From a virus: DNA of 26,398 bases. A program made the position numbers and the translations under genes. The stretch covers positions 1-26,398 of the IMG/VR virus record IMGVR_UViG_3300032087_004989. The stretch is one strand, 5' to 3'. Positions 4,199 to 13,720 of the stretch are shown one piece after another; the first letter of the stretch is position 1, and each line of letters opens with the position of its first letter. The notes beneath the pieces are model-generated. The model saw only the letters and a list, made by a program, of their open reading frames with translations. It was not told the DNA's origin and did not search any database.

Positions 4199-5081
4199 AC
4201 CATTCCTTTACCCAATCAAATTCTTTATTAATAACATGAATAAAATTAGTACCATTTGGCACATAACAATGATTATCCATAAAGTGGTGCCAATCAGGCC
4301 GTAACCATATATTTGGCACTTTATTTATTTTATTTTTTACACTCCATAAAGTTTCATTATCCCACCCGAATATTTCTTGAATCCACATAGGATACATAGA
4401 ATCTTCTTCATGTTTTAATTCTGACATTGTTTCAAGCCAATAATCATGATCTTCAAAATATGCTAACTTATCTAGCCATTTTTTATTGCATCCAACAATC
4501 CCGGTATTGTAGACAAAGTTTTTAGGATCTTCTCCTTCATTTAATAATAAAGCAATTGCATTCCAGTATTTAGCAGCAGGAGATCTAATACTATGTGCTG
4601 ATTCATCTACTTGTTCTCTCCATTTTGCTTGATCTCTTATATTTTTAAGAGATGCATTTACCTTTGGATCATTTTGAAAAATAGCAATGCCTTCATTTAA
4701 ATCGTGTTCAGCAAAAAAGTTTTTCTTTGTAATAGGAACAACATCAATATCTAGATAAAGAACCTCGTCGAATTCTCGAGACAATTCATACATTAAATGA
4801 ATTTTATAAAAATTTACAATATTCCAAACTGTAACGTCAGTATGATTTTCTTTATACCATTTTTCAAATTCTAAATATTTGTCATCTCTAGTGTATTGTA
4901 TATACTCTGCGTCGATACTTTCAGCGTATGTCTTTTGCATTGCTGTAAGCCAATCATGGTTTTGTAAAAACACTCGATTAGCTTTATCATTTTTAGATTC
5001 AGTTTCACCTGGATATGGTGGTTGCCAATCTAAATCATCATTTGGGATTTGAATAAAAATACTATAAATAACTCGTTTCAT
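4158..5081 (-). CDS. DxD glycosyltransferase
   Basis: A 307-aa GT-A-type glycosyltransferase. After MKRVIYSIFIQIPNDD it has an insertion with PPYPGETES, a nucleotide-binding region, EFDEVLYLDIDVVPI with the DxD metal site D111-I-D113, and FVYNTGIVGCNK (189-200). These motifs align with the smaller neighbour, so the pair arose by duplication, this one about 80 residues longer. The pair forms a two-gene unit opposite to all other genes and diverges from the fibre operon across an 82-nt gap. No exact late promoter is seen on this strand, so timing may differ from the fibres. Target could be virion protein, host surface glycan or DNA; the sequence does not decide. Confidence 0.85.
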   Translation of the reverse strand: MKRVIYSIFIQIPNDDLDWQPPYPGETESKNDKANRVFLQNHDWLTAMQKTYAESIDAEYIQYTRDDKYLEFEKWYKENHTDVTVWNIVNFYKIHLMYELSREFDEVLYLDIDVVPITKKNFFAEHDLNEGIAIFQNDPKVNASLKNIRDQAKWREQVDESAHSIRSPAAKYWNAIALLLNEGEDPKNFVYNTGIVGCNKKWLDKLAYFEDHDYWLETMSELKHEEDSMYPMWIQEIFGWDNETLWSVKNKINKVPNIWLRPDWHHFMDNHCYVPNGTNFIHVINKEFDWVKEWCEQNNIHPVSSTE

Positions 5082-5106
5082 AATGTTATATATAAATCAT
5101 TTTTTT

Positions 5107-5114
5107 TATAAATA
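5107..5114 (+). promoter_or_regulatory. T4-type late promoter for the fibre operon
   Basis: TATAAATA matches the T4 late promoter recognised by gp55-type sigma factor exactly. It lies 50 nt before the ATG at 5164, so the transcript would begin near 5120 with a leader of about 45 nt. In the leader, GGTA (5132-5135) and TACC (5140-5143) enclose a GCAA tetraloop of the GNRA class, then GAGG precedes the start. Confidence 0.85.
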
Positions 5115-5163
5115 ATACTAAATAGCGGCAGGGTAGCAATACCGACAAAGAAACGAGGATTTC

Positions 5164-5529
5164 ATGGCCCAATACGAAGAATTTACAATCGACCAAGGCA
5201 CAGACGTGGCCATTGAAATATACTGTGTAGATGAGAATGGTAATACAAAAGACCTTTCAAACTATCAAGTTTCAGCAGAATTAAAGAGAAATTATTCAAC
5301 CACAAATTTAATATCATTTAACTCCGTTGTTGCAAATCCATCAACAGATGGTGTTGCTGTAATATCTTTAACTAATGCTCAAACATCAAATCTAGAAAAA
5401 GGAAGATATGTATATGATGTGAAATTGAGTTTCCAAGATAGTAATGGCGATACAATTATTGAAAGACTTCTTGAAGGTAGAATTCAAGTAACTCCACAAG
5501 TTACTGGTACTGGTGGAGGAGGCGTATAA
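5164..5529 (+). CDS. Small beta-sandwich virion protein, likely fibre/baseplate adaptor
   Basis: A 121-aa protein, predicted all-beta: IDQGTDVAIEIYCVDENGN, LSNYQVSAELKRNYST, DGVAVISLTNAQTSNL, KGRYVYDVKLSFQDSNG, then RLLEGRIQVTPQV and a Gly tail. The order (attached gap strand, polar beta hairpins, YDVKL then EGxIxVTP) resembles Ig-like or BppU-N-type domains at the start of phage baseplate and fibre genes. It is the first gene after the late promoter and its TAATG junction overlaps the giant fibre gene by one base, so it is likely a partner of that fibre. Exact role is inference. Confidence 0.7.
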   Translation: MAQYEEFTIDQGTDVAIEIYCVDENGNTKDLSNYQVSAELKRNYSTTNLISFNSVVANPSTDGVAVISLTNAQTSNLEKGRYVYDVKLSFQDSNGDTIIERLLEGRIQVTPQVTGTGGGGV

Positions 5530-8500
5530 TGGCAACTTTTGTAAGAAGAGTCGTTGTTGGTACACCAATACGAAGAGTCACATCTGGTTCATTTAGTCTT
5601 AACAATCTAAGTGGTGTTAATATATCAGGTGATGCTGGCACAGGTCAAAACATCGGTGAAGGTCAACACAATGATCTTTTAGTATATGACTCAGCTGCAT
5701 CAGAATATCGCAATTTAAATGTACTTCGTAAATTAAATGTAGATTATCTTACTTTCGATAGTAATGCAATTACTGTAGATTTTAATGATCCAGCTAAATT
5801 AAATGAATTGTATATTAATGCTATTAACGGTACTTTCTTTGATGGCCGAGTTGAAGCTGATAGATTTAACCAAAGACAGCTTACTGTTTTTGATGATAGT
5901 TCTCTTACAACAAAATTCTATGTAGACCAAGAAGTTGATAAGGTAAAAGAAGTTACCTTTACAATGGATGATGGATTTACTGACTCTGTTCAAATATATG
6001 ATGGTGAAACTATCACATTGGCTGGTGGACGAGGCCTGTCCACACGCGGTGTAAAAATTGGTCAAGTTCTTACAATCACAACTGATCTTGATTCTACAGG
6101 TGCAGATTCTGGAACATTTGGTTCTTCTATTCGTATTCCAGTTCTTACAACAAATTCGCGTGGTCAAATTACAGCAATTTCAGACGTAGCTGTTGCTTCA
6201 CTCGATTCAATTAGTTATGATTCTTCACTTGGTTCTGGTACATTTAGCATTAATACAAGTGATGGTGGATTATTTCAAACAGATATCAATTTAAATCCAT
6301 TTACGACTGATGATCTTGTTGAAGGTCCTGGTGATCCTCAACCTGCGACTGAAAGTTATACACTTACTCTTTCAGCAATAAACAATTTCTTCTATCAAGT
6401 TTCAGGTTCAGATAGAACAGGTTCAATTAATAGCGGAGATCCTGCTCTTACAATAAGAACAGATGATACAATTACATTTAATAATACTGTATCTGGTGAT
6501 CATCCAATGTACATTAAAACTGTGCAAGGAGATGGTACTGGAGATCAAGCGTCTGGAGTTACAGGACAAGGTACTGCTACAGTAACTTGGACACCAACAG
6601 TTCCTGGTACATATTATTATCAATGTGCTAATCATACAGACATGTATGGTGTTCTTACTGTTACACAACGACCAGGTGTACCAGAACCAAATTTATATTA
6701 TAGAAGAACAAGATTCGATAGTGCACTTGGGGATGATATATCTATTGCTACTATTAGAGGTTATTTTAGCACTGATGGAGACTTGTTATATGATTCTGCA
6801 TCAGGTCAATTCTCAATTGACGTTGACCAAGTTTATTCAAAGGATAACTTTGACTCTGACTTAGATGCTGCTATGAATAGCAATTATAACTTACATTGGT
6901 ATCCAGATAGTAACTTCTTTGATCTTACAGCAATTAATGATTCAACAGCTGGCACATATGGTTCACCAACACAAATGCCAGTATTTTCAGTTGATAGCTA
7001 TGGACGTATCGATAGTATTGGAGAAGTTTTAGTTGCTTCAGTAGATAGCACACGTTGGATCTCAAGTACAAATACTTATAGAATTAGTACAGGTGATGGT
7101 CAAGTATTTAATACTGTTATTGATAGCTTCAACAGCAATGTATTAATTCAAGACGACATTAAATTAAATTTTGGTGCAGGTGAAGATTTAAAAATCTATC
7201 ACAACACAGGTGATGGTACAAATTATATTGAAGCTACAAATAGTGTATTAAAAGCTTCAAGTACAATGTATATTCATCTTGGAAGTGAAACATATGTTGA
7301 AGGTGATCTTATACCTTGGGCAGATTCGACATATGATCTTGGTACTTCTACTAATAAATGGAAAGATCTACATCTTTCTGGCAATACTATTCATCTTGGC
7401 CAAGTAAAACTACAAGATAGTGCAGGTTCGCTTTCTATTAAAACTGCAAGTGGTTTACCTGGAGATTTAACTCTTAAACATTTAACTGCTGACTCTGCGT
7501 TTATTAGTCAATTAACTGTAGATAGCATTAATGTTGGTCAATTGAATCTATCTAATGCTGATATGGATAGCTTATATGTTGATCAATTAAATGTTAGTCA
7601 AGGTGATATTGACTCAGCACATATTTCTCAATTAGATATTGATAGTGCTTATGCTACTCAATTGAATGTAGCTACAGCAGATATTGATACTCTTACATCA
7701 GCTGATGCTATATTAGATAGCGCTTATATTGGTCAATTGAATGTAAGTCAAGCTGATGCCGATAGCTTATATGTTGATCAATTAAATGTTGTCACAGCAG
7801 ATATTGATAATGTTACATTAGGTCAAGTTACTATTGATTCGGCACATGCTACACAATTAGATGTTTCAAACGCTCACATTGATGCTGCTACTGTTGATTC
7901 TGCAAGAATTGAAAACTTAAGTGTAGATATTTTAAATGCTGATTCAGTATCAGCAGACTTTATAAGATTTGATCCAATTCTTTGGGATGATAATACTAAA
8001 CCTGCAAGTGATGAAGGTACAGTATACTATAACTCTGGACCTGATGCCCTCGTATATAAACCAGCTACTGCTTCTCCAATTAAAATTGGTCAAGATGATG
8101 TCGTAAGAGTTTATAATAACTCTGGTGCTATGATTCCAAAAGGAACACCAGTTTATGTAACTGGTGCAACAAATGATTTCCCAACAATTGAAAAAGCACA
8201 AGCAAATGATATCAATACTATTGATGAAACAATTGGTGTTCTAAAAGATAGTATTAATAATAACACTTTTGGTCTTGTATTACAGCGTGGTTTACTTGGA
8301 AGATTAGATACTTCAGCTTATGCTCCTGGTACAAAATTATTTGTATCGGCTGATAGCGCTGGTAAATTTACTTCTACTGCTCCTGAATATCCTAACTTTG
8401 CATATGAAATTGGTACAGTTCTTGTACAAGATTCTCAAGGTGGACCAGCAGTTGGTGGTTGTATTCAAATTAAACCATTTAGAGAATTCTTCGAACAAAT

Positions 8501-11057
8501 TCGTGTAACAGGTTCTGGTAGAGTTGATGCTAACTTTACAATCGGTGGTAACCTTACAGTTATTGGTTCTCAAGTTCAAACTTCGGTTCAAAGTTTAGCG
8601 GTATCTGACACCGTTATTGAAATGGGTGCAGGTGATACTATTGGCCTTGCCGCTACCAATTTTGGTGGAACTGGAACTAATGATGCATCACTTACAGGAC
8701 ACTATACTGGTGACGGTGTTGTCGAATTCCACGTTCGCATTGATAGCGTAGGATCTGGTGGAGAAGGTGATAAGATTGAATGGTCTTATGATAGTCAATA
8801 TGGATCATTAGAACCATTTGATTCAGCATTAGGTTCAACAAGCTTTGTACTTTCATCAGGAGATTTGGTTGCAAATCTTGCAAATGGAATTAAAATTGCA
8901 TTTACAGCAGAAACTGGTCACGATCTTGGAGATAGTTGGTCAGGTGAAGCTTCACCAATCGATGTTCAAATTGGTATTGTTGGTAACTATAATCCACCAG
9001 CAGATTCGCATGCTTATTCTGGATTCATAAGAGATCCATCGGATTTCAGATGGAAACTTTTCCAACAATATTTACCAGATCCACAAGCAAATATTAATTT
9101 CGCTGATCCTTCATTAGAATATGCTCCGCTTCAAGTTGGAACATTATACGCAGATACAGTAAATGCTGATCTTACAGGTAATGTCACTGGTACAGTAACT
9201 GATATTTCAAATCATACTACAGATCAATTACTTGAAGGTTCAACTAATCAATACTATTTAAAATCGCGTGTTGATAGTGATATTCTCGATTCGATTGCTA
9301 CAAATAATTTAAATGTTGCTACTGGTGATATTAGTCAATTTACTTCTGACTCTGCATTTATTACTCAATTAAATGTACCAACAGGAGATATTGACACATT
9401 AACATCGGCAAATGCTATACTCGATTCTGCTTATATCGGACAATTAAACGTAAGTCAAGCTGATGCTGATTCACTTTATGTAGATCAATTGAACGTAACA
9501 ACTGCTGATATAGACACATTGACTTCAGCTGATGCTGTATTAGATAGCGCATATATTGGTCAACTTAATGTTGCAACTGGTGATATTGATACCCTTACAT
9601 CGGCTAATGCTTCACTTGATTCTGCTTATGTTGGGCAATTAAATGTCACAACTGGTGATATTGATACCTTTACATCAGCAAATGCAAATATTGATTCTGC
9701 TTATATCGGCCAATTAAATGTAAGTCAAGCACATATCGATAGTCTATACGCAGATAATATTAACTTAACATTAGTTGATATTGATACGCTTACTGCTGAT
9801 TCGGCTGTTATCACAAATATATCTGGTAGTACAGCAAACTTTACTACAATTACAAGATCAGGTGCTACAAGTTATAATGGAATATGGGGTTCAGCTTCAG
9901 AAGTTCCAATAATTACACTAGATTCATCTGGTTTTGTAGATAGTATTGGAACAACTTCGGTTGCTGGTGTAACAGCATTTGCATGGGATTCTGCTACTTC
10001 AACTGCTACCATTAGTACCGCAGACGGTGGATCATATCCAGCTATTATTAATGGTTGGGGCGATAACCAAAAAGTTTATTTTGGTGCCGATAGCAACGCA
10101 TATTTCTATCATGATGGAAATAATTTTAATCTTGAAAATGATCAAGGTGGATTTAGAATTACTCTTAATGACAATGGACAGGATTTTGCCGTATATGCTC
10201 AAACTACTGATGCCTTAGAGCGAGTAATAACTGCCGGTGGTACTTCTGAGGTTTCTATTGTAAATCTATGGCATAATGATAAAAAGAGATTATTAACAAC
10301 TAGTACTGGGGTTGAAATAAGAGGTGGAAATGGATTCCAAGGTTCTCTTGGAGAAATCTTAGCTGATTCTGCTACTATTTCAAGATTAAGTGGCTCGGTT
10401 GTTGTAGAAAGTGGTCTTACTTCAGATTCATTACAGACAAATCTAATTAGTGTCACTGATGATTCTAACGGTGATTATAGAATTAAGAATAATATAGTTC
10501 AAAGAACATATGAAAATAGAGATTCTCAAAACCTCACTGCTGGTATTACTCAAGACTCAAATAATCAAGGATTAATTAACATTTATGTAAGAACTGGATT
10601 TAAAACTGGTCAACATAGATATTGGAAACAAGGATCTGCAAAAGGTTATTACATCGCATATGATTCAGATCATCTTTATACTGATAAAGAAATTCAAGCT
10701 CCGCTCCTTGATTTACTTCCAGGTGTAACATATAGATTCCATCATAATGATTCTTCAATGTCAACACACGATATTCGATTCTATTGGGATAATCAAAAAT
10801 CTGGATTACTTTCTGATAGTGCAGCAGATATTAAATATGTTGGCACTGCTGGTAATATTGATGTTGGAAATTCATATGCACAAATTAAAGTAAAAGATGA
10901 TGGACCTCGTTCATTTGGATATCAATGTTTGAACCACCCATATATGGGTAATCTTGCAATTACAAATAGCGGTGCTGGTGCAAGAATACTTGGAACATCA
11001 AGTGGTATTAAAGTTGATGGAAATATTGAGGCTATAATTGATGGCGGAACATATTAA
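5529..11057 (+). CDS. Giant 1842-aa repetitive tail fibre / adhesin with two cupredoxin-like domains
   Basis: A late structural protein that probably forms a long fibre. N-terminus MATFVRRVVVGTPIRRV is followed by typical fibre modules (NDLLVYDSAASEYRNL; GTYGSPTQMPVFSVDSYGRI; a DLKIYHNTGDGTNYI segment; TYDLGTSTNKWKDLHLSGN). A cupredoxin-like domain at about 275-381 has H325 and C366-x2-H369-x2-M372. Another near the C-terminus (about 1700-1815) has H1747 and C1800-x2-H1803-x2-M1806. Two arrays with five-residue periodicity (about 652-812 and 1258-1434) flank a globular region with PIKIGQDDVVRVYNNSGAMI. It ends with IKVDGNIEAIIDGGTY. Being all one frame with no signal peptide or membrane segment, it suits a fibre folded as a trimer. 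Which T4 fibre it replaces is not clear. Confidence 0.85.
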   Translation: MATFVRRVVVGTPIRRVTSGSFSLNNLSGVNISGDAGTGQNIGEGQHNDLLVYDSAASEYRNLNVLRKLNVDYLTFDSNAITVDFNDPAKLNELYINAINGTFFDGRVEADRFNQRQLTVFDDSSLTTKFYVDQEVDKVKEVTFTMDDGFTDSVQIYDGETITLAGGRGLSTRGVKIGQVLTITTDLDSTGADSGTFGSSIRIPVLTTNSRGQITAISDVAVASLDSISYDSSLGSGTFSINTSDGGLFQTDINLNPFTTDDLVEGPGDPQPATESYTLTLSAINNFFYQVSGSDRTGSINSGDPALTIRTDDTITFNNTVSGDHPMYIKTVQGDGTGDQASGVTGQGTATVTWTPTVPGTYYYQCANHTDMYGVLTVTQRPGVPEPNLYYRRTRFDSALGDDISIATIRGYFSTDGDLLYDSASGQFSIDVDQVYSKDNFDSDLDAAMNSNYNLHWYPDSNFFDLTAINDSTAGTYGSPTQMPVFSVDSYGRIDSIGEVLVASVDSTRWISSTNTYRISTGDGQVFNTVIDSFNSNVLIQDDIKLNFGAGEDLKIYHNTGDGTNYIEATNSVLKASSTMYIHLGSETYVEGDLIPWADSTYDLGTSTNKWKDLHLSGNTIHLGQVKLQDSAGSLSIKTASGLPGDLTLKHLTADSAFISQLTVDSINVGQLNLSNADMDSLYVDQLNVSQGDIDSAHISQLDIDSAYATQLNVATADIDTLTSADAILDSAYIGQLNVSQADADSLYVDQLNVVTADIDNVTLGQVTIDSAHATQLDVSNAHIDAATVDSARIENLSVDILNADSVSADFIRFDPILWDDNTKPASDEGTVYYNSGPDALVYKPATASPIKIGQDDVVRVYNNSGAMIPKGTPVYVTGATNDFPTIEKAQANDINTIDETIGVLKDSINNNTFGLVLQRGLLGRLDTSAYAPGTKLFVSADSAGKFTSTAPEYPNFAYEIGTVLVQDSQGGPAVGGCIQIKPFREFFEQIRVTGSGRVDANFTIGGNLTVIGSQVQTSVQSLAVSDTVIEMGAGDTIGLAATNFGGTGTNDASLTGHYTGDGVVEFHVRIDSVGSGGEGDKIEWSYDSQYGSLEPFDSALGSTSFVLSSGDLVANLANGIKIAFTAETGHDLGDSWSGEASPIDVQIGIVGNYNPPADSHAYSGFIRDPSDFRWKLFQQYLPDPQANINFADPSLEYAPLQVGTLYADTVNADLTGNVTGTVTDISNHTTDQLLEGSTNQYYLKSRVDSDILDSIATNNLNVATGDISQFTSDSAFITQLNVPTGDIDTLTSANAILDSAYIGQLNVSQADADSLYVDQLNVTTADIDTLTSADAVLDSAYIGQLNVATGDIDTLTSANASLDSAYVGQLNVTTGDIDTFTSANANIDSAYIGQLNVSQAHIDSLYADNINLTLVDIDTLTADSAVITNISGSTANFTTITRSGATSYNGIWGSASEVPIITLDSSGFVDSIGTTSVAGVTAFAWDSATSTATISTADGGSYPAIINGWGDNQKVYFGADSNAYFYHDGNNFNLENDQGGFRITLNDNGQDFAVYAQTTDALERVITAGGTSEVSIVNLWHNDKKRLLTTSTGVEIRGGNGFQGSLGEILADSATISRLSGSVVVESGLTSDSLQTNLISVTDDSNGDYRIKNNIVQRTYENRDSQNLTAGITQDSNNQGLINIYVRTGFKTGQHRYWKQGSAKGYYIAYDSDHLYTDKEIQAPLLDLLPGVTYRFHHNDSSMSTHDIRFYWDNQKSGLLSDSAADIKYVGTAGNIDVGNSYAQIKVKDDGPRSFGYQCLNHPYMGNLAITNSGAGARILGTSSGIKVDGNIEAIIDGGTY
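7482..7962 (+). repeat. Fibre repeat array 1, five-residue period
   Basis: The protein over this stretch runs in register as five-residue units such as DSLYV-DQLNV-SQGDI-DSAHI-SQLDI, with Leu or Ala at position 3 and Val, Ile or Leu at position 5. Units are grouped into 15- and 25-residue blocks (DSAYIGQLNV..., DIDTLTSADAIL). The DNA is only moderately conserved, so the repeat is old or selected at protein level. Confidence 0.75.
9300..9830 (+). repeat. Fibre repeat array 2, five-residue period
   Basis: A second array with the same units (DSAYIGQLNV, SQADADSLYVDQLNV, DIDTLTSADAVL) repeats five times or more. Part of it is almost identical in protein to array 1 (YIGQLNVSQADADSLYVDQL), showing that a block was copied between the two arrays about 1.7 kb apart. 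Confidence 0.75.
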
Positions 11058-11061
11058 CTTG

Positions 11062-11069
11062 TATAAATA
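11062..11069 (+). promoter_or_regulatory. Second T4-type late promoter
   Basis: TATAAATA is an exact match, in the only sizeable gap of the fibre operon (68 nt). It sits 57 nt before the ATG at 11126, so the genes from 11126 onward can be transcribed separately from the 1842-aa fibre. The leader contains a TGAGT/ACTCA hairpin with a TTTT loop (about 11085-11098), extended loosely by AGC/GCT pairing. Confidence 0.85.
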
Positions 11070-11125
11070 GAAGAAAGTGGAGCTGAGTTTTTACTCATTA
11101 AAGCTTACCTTATTAGGATTACGAG

Positions 11126-12373
11126 ATGGCAACAGAGATTAAACTTAAACGTTCCTCGGTCACGGGGAAGGAACCATTACCAGCTGATCTAGATTACGGC
11201 GAATTGGCGTTAAACTACGCTGATGGTGTTTTGTATTATAAAAATACAAGTAATACTATTGCTAATATTTCAGGTGGTGGTGCAGAGACAGATTCAGTTG
11301 CTCCATCTGGTAATTCCTTAAGAGATGGTAATCTTTGGTGGGATGCAGTAAATGGTCGCTTAAAAGTTTATTATGATGATGGAGATCCAGCCGCAGCTGG
11401 TAATATTACAGTTTCAATGACTGTAAATAGCACATATACAACTAATAGTGTATTTTCATTCAATACCGGTTGGTCTGATCGTAATGGAATGAAAAATTAT
11501 ACTAATGGTGATCCAGCATCTTTAAATCCAACTATTAATATTGTTGCTGGTGATACAGTTACTATAACTAATGGCGAATTTAATAATCACCCACTTTTCT
11601 TTGTAACTCAACTTGATCCCATTACGAATGATTATAACTCATCATACAACGTAGAAAATCCTCCATCTACTTATGGTGGTGGTACAAGTACGACTTCGTA
11701 TCAATTCAATTCAGCTGGAACCTACTATTATATTTGTGGTGTTCATGCTCCTATGGTTGGTACTATTAATGTACTTCCACAAGATGGATCCGCAAGTAGA
11801 CAATGGGTTGATGCATCTCCACAAGGACGTGGATATACGGGATCAGCTGGAGCAATTGGATATTCTGAAAATGCTCCTGCAAATCCAGCTGGTGGTCAAA
11901 TTTGGTATGACACTAAAACTGGCAAATCATATATGTATTTTATCGTTTCTGGTTATGGTCATTGGGTATTATTTGCAGATCCCACTATTAGTGATGGTGG
12001 TCAAGGATATTCTGGATCTGCTGGTTATACAGGATCTCGTGGAACTATTTCTCCAAGATCATTAGTGTTTTTAAGCCCAGGTTCAGGTGATGAACAGACA
12101 TTATTTTATGCCGATAGATCTTTTGAATTAACTGAAGTTCGAGGAGTTATTCGAGGTGGTACATCAGTTAATATATCTGTCGTTTATGCTCCAAGTAGAT
12201 CTGGAACTGGAACAGTAGCATCTACTGGAACTATTACGAGTAGTACCTCAGGTGATACTTTAACAGTTTCTTCTTCAACTATTCCAGCTAACAATTATGT
12301 TTGGGTTGAAATTTCAAGTCCAGTGGGAATTATAAATGAACTTCAAGTTAATCTTCTATTTGATGAGTATTAA
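11126..12373 (+). CDS. 415-aa fibre protein: tail-fibre N-terminal module, cupredoxin-like domain, collagen-like patch
   Basis: The start MATEIKLKRSSVTGKEPLP then DLDYGELALNYADGVLYYK is the usual N-terminal attachment module of many phage fibres (Mtd-N/hyaluronidase-type head). A cupredoxin-like domain follows at about 92-217 with H155 (NNHPLFF) and C204-x2-H207-x2-M210 (YYYICGVHAPMVG). Short Gly-X-Y patches (GRGYTGSAGAIGYS, GQGYSGSAGYTGSRG) surround a Trp-rich GQIWYDTKTGKSYMYF module. The C-terminal 100 residues (SLVFLSPGSGDEQTLFYADR...) look like a beta-sandwich tip. It starts the second late transcript. Confidence 0.8.
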   Translation: MATEIKLKRSSVTGKEPLPADLDYGELALNYADGVLYYKNTSNTIANISGGGAETDSVAPSGNSLRDGNLWWDAVNGRLKVYYDDGDPAAAGNITVSMTVNSTYTTNSVFSFNTGWSDRNGMKNYTNGDPASLNPTINIVAGDTVTITNGEFNNHPLFFVTQLDPITNDYNSSYNVENPPSTYGGGTSTTSYQFNSAGTYYYICGVHAPMVGTINVLPQDGSASRQWVDASPQGRGYTGSAGAIGYSENAPANPAGGQIWYDTKTGKSYMYFIVSGYGHWVLFADPTISDGGQGYSGSAGYTGSRGTISPRSLVFLSPGSGDEQTLFYADRSFELTEVRGVIRGGTSVNISVVYAPSRSGTGTVASTGTITSSTSGDTLTVSSSTIPANNYVWVEISSPVGIINELQVNLLFDEY

Positions 12374-12376
12374 GAC

Positions 12377-13345
12377 ATGGCAACACTAATTTTTCCAAAT
12401 TTACCAAATCATTTAGATCTTTACACCGATCCTAATCAGGCAATATGGCAATATGATAGCGATGGTCCATACTGGAATGTAATTACATCTACTACACGTA
12501 AGAATTTTAGCGGAGCTAAATTATATAATCAAAACGTATATACTTTAACTCAAGATTTTTCTTTAATTCAATTTCAAGATTTAGAATTTGATATCGATAA
12601 TTATTATATAAATGCTAATCAAGGTAGATTAACTGCTCCTACTACTGGATTTTATAGAATAACCGTATCATATTTTACTGGATCAACTGGTGCTGGAGCT
12701 TCTTATACATTTGAATTAAGAAAAAATGGAATAGCTATTGATACAACTACTTTAGGTCCTAATCAAAATACTAGTTATGATCAAACTATAGAATTAAATT
12801 CCGGGGATTATTTAGAAGTTTATGGTAAAGAAAGTACAGGAACAGGAACAATTAATGCAAATTCTGAATTCCAATTATATCGTCTTGGTTTTACACCAGG
12901 TACAGGTGTAAGTAACCATGTTGCTTTTAGTGGAGTAAGAGCAATTTTAAATGCTTCATCTAATACTACAAGTAGTCCTCTTGCAACAACTTGGAATAAT
13001 GTTGATTTTAATACGAATGCTAATGTTTTAGGCGATTTGTATTGGTATAATACAGAACCAGAAAGACTTACAATTAGAGCATCAGGATATTATAAAGTTA
13101 GATCTTTTGTTAGTACTTCTTCTGCTGGATCAGAAGATTCTTATACAATATCCTTAAGAAGAACTCGTGGAGTTACAACTACAAATTTAACAACTATTAA
13201 TATGAGTGCTAATGATTTTATTGAACTAGATGAAATATTTTATTTTTTAGAAGATGATTTTGTCGAATTAATGATTTCAAATAGCGATAACACTGGTGCT
13301 ATATTAAATACATCATATTTAGAACTCGTCAGAGAGGGAGTATAA
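12377..13345 (+). CDS. 322-aa structural protein with two C1q-like jelly-roll domains
   Basis: The N-terminal module FPNLPNHLDLYTDPNQAIWQ with YDSDGPYWNV is the FPxxP...W fibre-start motif also seen in the collagen-like gene at 19013. Two jelly-roll domains follow, each with the C1q pattern: GRLTAPTTGFYRITVSYF...YTFELRKNGI (about 90-175) and RLTIRASGYYKVRSFV...YTISLRRTRG (about 230-320). C1q-like heads trimerise at the tips of fibres and bind ligands, so this may be a receptor-binding tip; that is inference. The gene starts exactly one codon after the upstream stop, and GAGGGAG near its end serves the next start. Confidence 0.72.
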   Translation: MATLIFPNLPNHLDLYTDPNQAIWQYDSDGPYWNVITSTTRKNFSGAKLYNQNVYTLTQDFSLIQFQDLEFDIDNYYINANQGRLTAPTTGFYRITVSYFTGSTGAGASYTFELRKNGIAIDTTTLGPNQNTSYDQTIELNSGDYLEVYGKESTGTGTINANSEFQLYRLGFTPGTGVSNHVAFSGVRAILNASSNTTSSPLATTWNNVDFNTNANVLGDLYWYNTEPERLTIRASGYYKVRSFVSTSSAGSEDSYTISLRRTRGVTTTNLTTINMSANDFIELDEIFYFLEDDFVELMISNSDNTGAILNTSYLELVREGV

Positions 13346-13348
13346 TAA

Positions 13349-13717
13349 ATGGCATTTATTAAATCGACCAGTACACTATCTTCTAATGCCGTTACCGTTC
13401 CTAATATTACTGGCGGTGACAATGGTAAAGTAGTTAGAATATCTGGTTCAAATACAGCAATTAACGCGGCAAATACCGATACTTCATCACAACTTTTAGC
13501 TATCTTAATTAAAATTGGTGGTGAATATTATGCAAGTGGAGTTGTTTCAGGATTTTCAGGTTTAACACCTGGTTCTCCATATTATTTAGGAACAACTGGT
13601 GATCTAATTTCTACACCTCCAACACCTACAACCGCAACTCGAGCATTGCTCATTGGATTTGCTTTAAATACTACAGATATCGTATTTAGACCAGGAATAC
13701 CAATTTCAGGAACATAA
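13349..13717 (+). CDS. 122-aa small structural protein
   Basis: A small protein of beta character: SNAVTVPNITGGDNGKVVRI, a Gly-Ser rich middle (GGEYYASGVVSGFSGLTPGS), PYYLGTTGDLIS and a C-terminal ALLIGFALNTTDIVFRPG. The layout resembles the small virion decoration or fibre-tip domains that end with IGxALxxTxxxFxPG. It has no signal or membrane segment. It is preceded by TAA TAA with a GAGGGAG ribosome-binding site in the previous gene's end. Function is otherwise unknown. Confidence 0.65.
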   Translation: MAFIKSTSTLSSNAVTVPNITGGDNGKVVRISGSNTAINAANTDTSSQLLAILIKIGGEYYASGVVSGFSGLTPGSPYYLGTTGDLISTPPTPTTATRALLIGFALNTTDIVFRPGIPISGT

Positions 13718-13720
13718 TTT

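Noticed and set aside
5082-5106. Late promoter for the minus-strand glycosyltransferases
   Set aside because: The reverse strand has only TATATAAC, and it lies within about 10 nt of the start codon.
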